Positions 7,064 to 12,361 of a DNA stretch of 12,361 nucleotides are shown here, piece after piece. This DNA is from Myxococcales bacterium (lineage in GTDB: Bacteria; Myxococcota_C; UBA6777). The first letter of the stretch is position 1, and each line of letters opens with the position of its first letter. The stretch lies in assembly GCA_027005175.1 (NCBI GenBank), contig JALTMC010000671.1, positions 1-12,361 of the forward strand, read 5' to 3'. The notes under the pieces were generated by a model, which was not told where the DNA came from, searched no databases, and saw only the letters and a program-made list of their open reading frames with translations. Position numbers and translations under genes: made by a program.

Positions 7064-7341
7064 CAGTAGCAACCTTCTGAAGATTCGAGCAGACCCATTT
7101 GAAGAAGTCTCTGTCCAAACTGATGAACATCCCCTTGCGCCTCTTGGAAAGAGACATCAAACTCCTCACTTAACATCTGAGCGATTCGGTCAGCGTCGTG
7201 GCTTCCATCACAAAGAGTCCAGATTCTCGAACTGACTTCATTCAGTTCATGAACCATCGCATGGTTGGAGTCGATCAACATAATCATGCCATCAAAATTG
7301 CGTTGATTGATGGTGGCATTCCGCTTCCACATTGTTCCCAT
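7063..7341 (-). CDS. PqqD-like peptide-recognition protein
   Basis: This 92-residue protein matches the PqqD family, small winged-helix RRE domains that bind leader peptides and present them to tailoring enzymes. The hallmark segment LNEVSSRIWTLCDG occupies residues 33-46, followed by a helix and the expected DV...FGQRLLQMGLLE end (71-86). ATG 7341 is preferred (AGGGA about 8 bases upstream), but TTG 7368 and ATG 7332 are alternatives. With ATG 7341 the gene overlaps the 3' end of the kinase-like gene by 50 bases in another frame, suggesting coupled translation. Its stop overlaps the first ATG of the mini-ORF relay leading to the radical SAM gene. The family is clear; the bound leader is probably, but not provably, the 60-residue peptide encoded at 1971-1789. 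Confidence 0.87.
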   Translation of the reverse strand: MGTMWKRNATINQRNFDGMIMLIDSNHAMVHELNEVSSRIWTLCDGSHDADRIAQMLSEEFDVSFQEAQGDVHQFGQRLLQMGLLESSEGCY

Positions 7342-8224
7342 GTTCTTCTTCCCTATGTCCTTCCACAAGGGGCCAAATCGCAGGCCCTGGATAAGAGTGC
7401 AACAAACGACAAAGCGGCACCATCCGATCCGCCAACGCCAACAATCGCTCTGTCACTGCAGTATTTGATTTTTTATAACATATCACACCACACAATCGGC
7501 GAAAGCTCTCACGAGCAGAGAGAGGCTCCAAACGATTTTCTTGGGCTTTCGACAAAAAATGAATCCAGGCTACAGGAGCAGCCACAGGTGTGCCTGGTTT
7601 TCCCCACGAGCCAAAGAAGGGTGTGCCCCAAGCCCAGATGCAGCCATCGTCATGACGCCGCACCACGACCAATTCATCGCTTAACACCGTGTGCTCGGGG
7701 GAGTTTTCCACAACCGTAGTCTTGCCCGATCCAGAAGGACCCGTAAACAGATAGGCATGAGAGCCGCTGACCAACCCGGAAGCATGGAGGAAACAAGCCT
7801 CTCTGGAGAGCAAGATGTCGGGCAAAACTCCCAGCAAAAACCCCTCGAAAGGAAACGCTACCGGCTCCACAAAGATCGACACATCCGCTCGCAAACTCCC
7901 ATCCCAGGTCCCATCGTATGTACCTGCATAGGCGCGAACAGAGCCGTCTTCTGTACGTTCAACCACAGCCTTGTTGGGTGTCGTATCTGTCGAAATACCG
8001 AAGGCCGCCGCAGGAGAGGACTCGTACTGAAAGTTCCAAGAGACCGCTCGCTCGATGTTGGGTGTATAGGTCAAAAAGACAGAGATCGCGTTATCTTGCT
8101 CACTGCCTCCCCATGTGACAAACGCACCAAAACGCTCCCCAATCGGTTCTAGCCACCTTCGTTGTGCAGCACACACAACAAGAGGAATTCCAGCAATTTC
8201 AAGAGTCAACTTGCAGTCCAACAA
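7292..8224 (-). CDS. HPr kinase/phosphorylase-like P-loop protein
   Basis: This 310-residue protein resembles the HprK C-terminal kinase domain found without the HprK N-terminal domain. It has the HASG motif (147-150), a Walker A loop GPSGSGKTT (162-170) and a Walker-B-like VLSDE with Asp183. The first 130 residues form a region I do not recognise. Homologues of this type occur beside PqqD-like genes, and in some lasso peptide loci an HprK-like kinase phosphorylates the precursor's C-terminal serine. It is first in the minus-strand series. Two adjacent TTG codons (8224 and 8221) can start it; AAAGGA lies 4 or 7 bases upstream, so 8221 is the better spaced. No ATG or GTG start is evident nearby. 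The fold is convincing; kinase activity on a peptide is inference. Confidence 0.82.
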   Translation of the reverse strand: MLDCKLTLEIAGIPLVVCAAQRRWLEPIGERFGAFVTWGGSEQDNAISVFLTYTPNIERAVSWNFQYESSPAAAFGISTDTTPNKAVVERTEDGSVRAYAGTYDGTWDGSLRADVSIFVEPVAFPFEGFLLGVLPDILLSREACFLHASGLVSGSHAYLFTGPSGSGKTTVVENSPEHTVLSDELVVVRRHDDGCIWAWGTPFFGSWGKPGTPVAAPVAWIHFLSKAQENRLEPLSARESFRRLCGVICYKKSNTAVTERLLALADRMVPLCRLLHSYPGPAIWPLVEGHREEEHGNNVEAECHHQSTQF

Positions 8225-8270
8225 ACCGTCCTTTGCTATTCTCCAGAATAAAAGTATTCACAACACAGGT

Positions 8271-8299
8271 GTGATATGCGATGTTGAGTTCGATGACAA
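8271..8299 (-). promoter_or_regulatory. Sigma-70-type promoter candidate for the kinase-PqqD-radical SAM genes
   Basis: TTGTCA (8299-8294) and TATCAC (8276-8271) are separated by 17 bases on the minus strand, matching five and four of the six consensus positions. It lies about 45 bases before the kinase-like start, in the 266-base gap between divergent genes. No comparably good match for the plus-strand aminopeptidase was seen, and I see nothing else in this gap. Confidence 0.4.
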
Positions 8300-8490
8300 G
8301 ACTTTACCCTATCAACAGTACTGTGAAAAGATTCTTTTTGTACACCTGAAGTTATTTCTGTTGAACCACAACACGAACACCGCCCGATTCAGCGTACGTG
8401 GGATTGCAGTTCAACGAGCAGCTCCTATTCCTTGGAAGAAGCAACCTCTCAAGTCACCACACGAGACTTAAATGCGGAGAACAGAGAACG

Positions 8491-9996
8491 ATGATAACGA
8501 TCCAACTCTCAACACAATCCCCCTACAGAATGGAAGCAGATGTATTGGTTCTGTTAACACATCACGCACGCAAGCAAGGAATACTGCGTGGACTAGACAA
8601 GAGGCTAGACGGTCATTTGTCTGACCAATTCCAAAGAGAGGAGTTTGAAGCCAAAGATGGACAGAAGCTCAGTTGCAACACCCTGGGCAAGATCGAAGCT
8701 CCTCGTTTGCTGTTGGTTGGACTTGGTGAAAAAGATGATGACATGCCGCAGTTTCGCAAAGCCGCAGCTTCGTCCATACGCGCTGTTAAGAACTGGAAGC
8801 CGACTTCGCTAGCCATCGCCTTTGCCCAATCTCCCAAAAACCTTGGCCCTACCATAGAAGGTTTGGCTCTGGGAGCTTGGTTGGCAAGCTACCACTTTAA
8901 TCACTACAAAAGTGGCGACAACCATGACTCCCCCCTGAAGGACCTCACCCTCTTACTGCCCGCTCGCACCAGTGCCGCCGTCCGCAACGATCTTGAAGCC
9001 ACCCTCCATCGTGTGCGTATCTTGGCAGAGAGTATTATCACAGCACGCGACCTCGTCAATGAGCCCCCCAACACACTCACCCCTACCGAACTCGCCAACC
9101 GCGCGGAAGAGATGGCTGCAAAAGTGGGCCTTGAATGTGATATCTTCGGACCTAGCGAACTCAGAGAGTGGGGCATGAACCTCTTCCTCGCCGTGAGCGT
9201 TGGCAGTGTCGAAGAGCCACGCCTGATCCATATGCGCTACATCCCCAAAGGCCGTCGCAAGCGTAAAAATGCAAAAGTCCTTGCGCTGGTGGGTAAGGGA
9301 GTTACCTTCGACTCCGGCGGTTTGAGCATCAAACCGACGTCTGGGATGGTTGGAATGCATGCTGATATGGCCGGAGCTGCTGCCGTGTTTGGTGCCATTC
9401 AAGCGATCGCACAACTCAAGCCCACCATCGAAGTTCATTGCTTTATTGGTGCCACCGAAAATATGACCGGCGCAGCCGCCTACAGGATAAATGACATCGT
9501 TAAGGGATACAATGGTAAATTTGTCGAGATCAAAAATACCGACGCAGAGGGACGACTGGTCTTAGCAGATACAATGGCTTACGCTGCCAACCAAGGTGTC
9601 ACCGAGATCATCGATGTTGCCACACTCACAGGTGCCTGCCTTGTCGCGCTTGGCCCCTGGACCGCAGGCCTCATGAGCAACCAACAATCCATGGCAGACA
9701 ACTTACTTGAAGCATCCCATTCCACCGGAGAATCGATCTGGCAACTTCCCCTTATTGAGGAGTTGCGCCCCACCCTCAAAAGCCACACTGCCGACCTCGC
9801 CAACGTGGGAGGACGTTATGGTGGAGCCATCACTGCCGGATTGTTCCTGCGCGAATTCGTCCCCGAAGATCTCCACTGGACTCACCTCGACATCGCCGGC
9901 CCCTCCTTCGCCGACAAAGATCTCCACCACATCAGCAAAGGAGGCACAGGATTCGGTGTCACCACTCTCGTACAATACACCATGAAACAGAAATAA
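8491..9996 (+). CDS. pepA: Leucyl aminopeptidase (M17 family)
   Basis: This 501-residue protein is a cytosolic M17 aminopeptidase that removes N-terminal residues from peptides using two metal ions. All metal and catalytic residues are in place: Lys269, Asp274, Lys281, Asp292, Asp351, Glu353 and Arg355, one position lower than in E. coli PepA. The family signature NTDAEGRL is at 349-356. Length equals the family norm, and the GGAITAG and LDIAG blocks near the C-terminus are present. Small departures are HADM where many members have a lysine before the Asp, and TGAAAYR where PGGRAYR is common. ATG 8491 is chosen because homology starts at once after it; only a weak GGAGA lies upstream, and a longer frame opens earlier. 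It is divergent from the peptide-modification genes and may be an unrelated housekeeping enzyme. Confidence 0.95.
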   Translation: MITIQLSTQSPYRMEADVLVLLTHHARKQGILRGLDKRLDGHLSDQFQREEFEAKDGQKLSCNTLGKIEAPRLLLVGLGEKDDDMPQFRKAAASSIRAVKNWKPTSLAIAFAQSPKNLGPTIEGLALGAWLASYHFNHYKSGDNHDSPLKDLTLLLPARTSAAVRNDLEATLHRVRILAESIITARDLVNEPPNTLTPTELANRAEEMAAKVGLECDIFGPSELREWGMNLFLAVSVGSVEEPRLIHMRYIPKGRRKRKNAKVLALVGKGVTFDSGGLSIKPTSGMVGMHADMAGAAAVFGAIQAIAQLKPTIEVHCFIGATENMTGAAAYRINDIVKGYNGKFVEIKNTDAEGRLVLADTMAYAANQGVTEIIDVATLTGACLVALGPWTAGLMSNQQSMADNLLEASHSTGESIWQLPLIEELRPTLKSHTADLANVGGRYGGAITAGLFLREFVPEDLHWTHLDIAGPSFADKDLHHISKGGTGFGVTTLVQYTMKQK

Positions 9997-10008
9997 CCCC
10001 AGGTTCAG

Positions 10009-10198
10009 ACCGGGCTGCGTTCTGCTCACATCCTGCTTCCGAGCGAACCGGGCTGCGTTCCACTCACGCCCTGCTTCCGAGAGAACCGGGCTGCGCTCTG
10101 CTCACGCCCTGCTTCCGAGAGAACCGGGCTGCGTTCCACTCACGCCCTGCTTCCGAGAGAACCGGGCTGCGTTCTGCTCACATCCTGCTTCCGAGCGG
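10009..10198. repeat. Five-copy tandem repeat, 38-bp unit
   Basis: Five units begin at 10009, 10047, 10085, 10123 and 10161, each opening with ACCGGGCTGCG, for 190 bases without gaps. Copies 1 and 5 share variant bases (TTCTGCTCACATCC), copies 2 and 4 are identical (TTCCACTCACGCCC), and copy 3 is a mixture, giving an A-B-C-B-A order. In B-type copies GGGC(T)G can pair with CGCCC. The array starts 12 bases after the aminopeptidase stop and ends at the ECF promoter. Thirty-eight is not a multiple of three and no gene is evident. It accounts for most of the 263-base gap. Confidence 0.95.
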
Positions 10199-10224
10199 AA
10201 CTTTTAAATGGTTCCACTGTCAAA
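10197..10224 (+). promoter_or_regulatory. ECF (sigma-E-like) promoter of the sigma/anti-sigma operon
   Basis: GGAACTT (10197-10203) is followed after 16 bases by TCAAA (10220-10224), close to the GGAACTT / TCTGA pattern of sigma-E-type promoters. A start site near 10231 would leave a leader of about 30 bases. The -35 box also forms an inverted repeat, GGAAC...GTTCC, with 10211-10215. The match next to an ECF sigma gene suggests autoregulation. Confidence 0.6.
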
Positions 10225-10259
10225 GGGGTAATGGAAAGGGATCATTGTGGAGGCAAGTT

Positions 10260-10919
10260 ATGACCCAAACTTTAGCGTTGAGACCGATGAGAGCATTGCA
10301 CAGTAGGAAGGCGGTATCGATGGACGACAGCACAGCCGTCGCACCCCAATCGCGCAGCGATAGGGTGCTGATAGAGCAAAGTAAACAAGGCCGTGATGAG
10401 GCGTTTGCGGTGCTTGTTCAACGCTATCAAAACCGTGTCTTTTCACTCGTCTACCGCATCATGCATATCCCGGATGAAACCGAGGATATGGCCCAAGATA
10501 TCTTTGTCACAATCTACCGTACGCTCGACCAGTTTCGGGGAGATTGTTCCTTTTCCACATGGATTTATCGAATCGCGGTGAACCTCTGCAAGAATCGCCT
10601 AAAATACCTTCAGCGTCGGAATTTTCATCGAGCCCAAGACATTGATGAAACAACAGAAAGTGCGATCCAGAGCCCGCAGCCTGTGGCTTTTGCTGATCCG
10701 GAGCAACAGCTTTTGGGGCGGGAGTTGGAAAAGATTATTCAACGGGAGTTGGCAGCCCTGGAAGATGACTTTCGTATTGTCCTTATCCTGCGAGATCTCG
10801 AACACTTGAGTTATGAGGAGATCGCAGATATAACGAACCTCGCCCTTGGCACAGTGAAATCGCGAATCCACCGTGCTCGTAGTATGCTTAAATCACGCAT
10901 GGAGCAATTTATCCGATGA
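10260..10919 (+). CDS. ECF RNA polymerase sigma factor (RpoE-like)
   Basis: This 219-residue sigma-70-family factor has only regions 2 and 4. Region 2 (about 45-113) contains DMAQDIFVTIYR and FSTWIYRIAVN, which bind core polymerase and melt the -10 box. Region 4 (about 160-212) has the helix-turn-helix LSYEEIADITN followed by GTVKSRIHRAR for the -35 box. ATG 10260 has GGAGG 6 bases upstream; ATG 10320 is an alternative with AGGAAGG 8 bases upstream and gives a more typical N-terminus. The TGA overlaps the next gene's start as ATGA, so the two are translationally coupled. The promoter just upstream fits its own expected specificity. The signal it responds to is unknown. Confidence 0.95.
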   Translation: MTQTLALRPMRALHSRKAVSMDDSTAVAPQSRSDRVLIEQSKQGRDEAFAVLVQRYQNRVFSLVYRIMHIPDETEDMAQDIFVTIYRTLDQFRGDCSFSTWIYRIAVNLCKNRLKYLQRRNFHRAQDIDETTESAIQSPQPVAFADPEQQLLGRELEKIIQRELAALEDDFRIVLILRDLEHLSYEEIADITNLALGTVKSRIHRARSMLKSRMEQFIR

Positions 10920-11281
10920 CTGCTCATCTCGACCCCCATAAGCAAGATCACTTATGGAGTCAGTACCTGGAAGGCGATCTGGAAAGTGCAGAGAGACAAT
11001 CTCTAGAAGCCCACCTACGCGAATGCGAAGTGTGTCGCCGCGAAGTAAAGTTGTTGCGACAAACTGTGAACTGGCTTAGCCAGCTTGGTCAATCACAAGA
11101 GATTCAAGCCCCTGCCGACTTTGTACCGAAAGTCCGTCACCGCTTGCGACACAAAAAACGACACAAACGCGAACATAACCAAAGTACCACAAAATACGGT
11201 CAGACCCTCACCTCCGCGCTGATCTTTGCCACTCTTATCCTCATCACCTTTATCCTCTTCTATACCCTGCAAATCCTCTAA
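10916..11281 (+). CDS. Membrane anti-sigma factor with HC2 zinc-finger domain
   Basis: This 121-residue protein is the expected partner of the upstream sigma factor. The N-terminal cytoplasmic part has the zinc-binding anti-sigma motif His33-x3-Cys37-x2-Cys40 (AHLRECEVC) preceded by LWSQYLEGDL. A very basic stretch (74-86) precedes a single hydrophobic helix (about 99-119), after which the protein ends within two residues. There is therefore almost no periplasmic domain, so sensing must act through the helix, the zinc site or a partner. The start ATG shares bases with the sigma stop. Function is inferred from motif and operon position. Confidence 0.9.
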   Translation: MTAHLDPHKQDHLWSQYLEGDLESAERQSLEAHLRECEVCRREVKLLRQTVNWLSQLGQSQEIQAPADFVPKVRHRLRHKKRHKREHNQSTTKYGQTLTSALIFATLILITFILFYTLQIL

Positions 11282-11290
11282 TCCGCATGA

Positions 11291-11310
11291 TTCACGTCGT
11301 TCGCCGTGAG
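11291..11310. terminator. Possible convergent terminator hairpin
   Basis: TCACG (11292-11296) and CGTGA (11305-11309) form a short stem with an 8-base loop in the 40-base gap between converging genes. There is no T-run on the plus strand and only a short one on the minus strand, so termination would be weak. Confidence 0.3.
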
Positions 11311-11321
11311 AAAGAGCAAAG

Positions 11322-12361
11322 TTAGTTATGGCGTCGTCGCATGGCGAGGAAGGGGAACAGAAGCAGCAACCAGATCACGGATTGTGAGGGTAGCTTGCTG
11401 GACTCAGCAGAGCAACCACAGGCATTGTCGATGGGAGTTTGAGACGGATCAGAGCCTTTGGTTCCTTTGTCGACAGTACCAACTTTATCTGTAGAGCCAG
11501 CATCAGGCTTTGTCACTGGAGGCTTGGGAGGTGCAGGCGAAGTATCTTTGACACACACATTGAACTCGCAGATAAAACCTGTCTTGCAATCCTTGTTTGA
11601 GTCACAAGAGTCGGGAGGAACACATTGGCTGTTGCGACAGATATAAGTAGCTTGGCAGTCTCCATTTTTTGCACAAGTTGTGGGCTTTTTGGGGACACAG
11701 CTTCCTTGAACACATCCCAAGCCAGCACCACAATCACCATCGCTCACACAAGCGGGTTTCTTCACACATTTGTCCCGCTGACAAAGCTGCCCTTGGGGAC
11801 AATCTGAATCTTTCGCACACTCAGGCTTCGTCTTGGACTGACACTTTCCACCCAGACATACCAGACCGCCAGTACAGCCTGCATTGGACGTACAGCCCCC
11901 TCGAATACAGATCTTATTCCGACTGGAGATCGCTTTGCAGGTATAACCTTGAGAGCATGCTGTCTGGTTGCAAGAACAAAAAGAGGTGCCTCCAGAGCGA
12001 GTACAAGCTCCTCCCTCAGGAAGACAGTCTGAGTCACTCCTACATTCTCGAATACAGAGAGCATTCCCCCTTTCGGTCTGGGCACACAGGTGACCAGCCT
12101 TACAACTCTTTGTCGAGTTATTGCATTCGTCACCAGATTGTTGTGTTGGTCCAGGCAAACAGTAATTGTGTCCACCCGTCGAACGACACTCAAAGCCTTT
12201 TTCGCACTCACTCTTTGTGTTGTTCTTTTGTGCACACAAACCAAATCGATACCGACCAAAGACGCTGTCATTGCAGGTAGCACCGTTCTTACAGACAGAA
12301 TCGCTCTGACAGATACACACAGACAGAGCGCCTCCCAACTGTCGGCACGAACCGCCATTTT
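11322..12361 (-). CDS. Secreted cysteine-rich protein with MYXO-CTERM-like tail (5' end outside window)
   Basis: About 345 C-terminal residues are visible. Most consist of cysteine-rich units: at least five consecutive copies fit C-x5-C-x5-C-x4-C exactly (for example CAKDSDC...C), with looser variants before them, suggesting small disulphide-bonded domains outside the cytoplasm. A Pro/Lys/Asp/Thr-rich linker follows. The last 34 residues are CGC, a spacer, the hydrophobic stretch VIWLLLLFPFLAM and RRRHN, matching the MYXO-CTERM sorting pattern known from Myxococcota, in which a cysteine near the helix is needed for surface anchoring by a myxosortase. The frame stays open to the window edge, so the true start and signal peptide are not visible. 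The ligand or role is unknown. Confidence 0.85.
   Translation of the reverse strand, partial: NGGSCRQLGGALSVCICQSDSVCKNGATCNDSVFGRYRFGLCAQKNNTKSECEKGFECRSTGGHNYCLPGPTQQSGDECNNSTKSCKAGHLCAQTERGNALCIRECRSDSDCLPEGGACTRSGGTSFCSCNQTACSQGYTCKAISSRNKICIRGGCTSNAGCTGGLVCLGGKCQSKTKPECAKDSDCPQGQLCQRDKCVKKPACVSDGDCGAGLGCVQGSCVPKKPTTCAKNGDCQATYICRNSQCVPPDSCDSNKDCKTGFICEFNVCVKDTSPAPPKPPVTKPDAGSTDKVGTVDKGTKGSDPSQTPIDNACGCSAESSKLPSQSVIWLLLLFPFLAMRRRHN

Larger units (their letters stand above)
6917..7104. repeat. 62-bp tandem repeat across the PqqD-like / radical SAM junction
   Basis: Two full 62-base units (6946-7007 and 7008-7069) and a partial third (7070-7104) are almost identical. The third copy is the 3' end of the PqqD-like gene itself. 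A further degenerate partial copy (about 6917-6945) leads into the radical SAM start. On the coding strand each unit carries a GLLESS-coding stretch, an AGGAGG- or GAAGG-type ribosome binding site, and an ATG 9 bases later. The unit length is not a multiple of three, so each copy changes reading frame. A recent local duplication is the simplest explanation. Confidence 0.93.

Noticed and set aside
1789-8224. A lasso peptide cluster
   Set aside because: The leader-like motif, PqqD and kinase fit, but no asparagine-synthetase-like cyclase or transglutaminase-type protease is seen and the leader spacing differs.
8115-8471. Plus-strand frame of 118 codons before the aminopeptidase
   Set aside because: Overlaps the kinase-like gene on the other strand, and its product shows no recognisable features.
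11762-12358. Alternative minus-strand frame with an ATG at 12358
   Set aside because: It overlaps the cysteine-rich frame, which has regular C-x5-C-x5-C-x4-C repeats and a sorting tail; the alternative has neither.

Overview
This is a window from a Gram-negative bacterium, most likely a Myxococcota relative (the former delta-proteobacteria). The main clues are a cysteine-rich secreted protein with a MYXO-CTERM-like tail (Cys-Gly-Cys, a hydrophobic stretch, then Arg-Arg-Arg) at the right end, and a very large lipoprotein with Ig-like, fibronectin and FG-GAP modules. Base composition looks balanced rather than strongly GC-rich, so a classical high-GC myxobacterium is less likely. No rRNA, tRNA, transposase, integrase or cas gene was seen.

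Layout. From 8224 down to 1 every gene lies on the minus strand. In transcription order these are: an HPr-kinase-like P-loop protein (8224-7292), a PqqD-like small protein overlapping it (7341-7063), a radical SAM/SPASM enzyme (6919-5690), a 1149-residue lipoprotein with seven FG-GAP loops (5520-2071), a 60-residue peptide (1971-1789), an S24/S26-type Ser/His/Asp peptidase (1675-989), and the start of a MoxR AAA+ ATPase (689 to beyond base 1). From 8491 rightward three genes are on the plus strand: leucyl aminopeptidase (8491-9996), an ECF sigma factor (10260-10919) and its zinc-finger anti-sigma partner (10916-11281). They converge on the cysteine-rich protein gene (12361-11322, minus, 5' end outside the window).

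How the genes may work together. The kinase-like protein, PqqD-like protein, radical SAM enzyme, S26-type peptidase and short peptide with a 'PYQKPxIxSEPLFET' leader-like segment form the parts list of a peptide-modification (RiPP-type) locus: substrate, leader-binding protein, tailoring enzymes and protease. The product and chemistry cannot be read from sequence. The large lipoprotein splits the locus and may be its surface partner or an unrelated insertion. The plus-strand sigma/anti-sigma pair has an excellent ECF-type promoter just upstream and looks self-regulated.

The most unusual structural feature is a set of three short tandem-repeat arrays with different exact periods (73, 62 and 38 bp), each just upstream of a gene. 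The 62-bp array repeats the PqqD-to-radical SAM junction and creates a relay of tiny start/stop-overlapping ORFs, each behind a Shine-Dalgarno sequence at the same distance.
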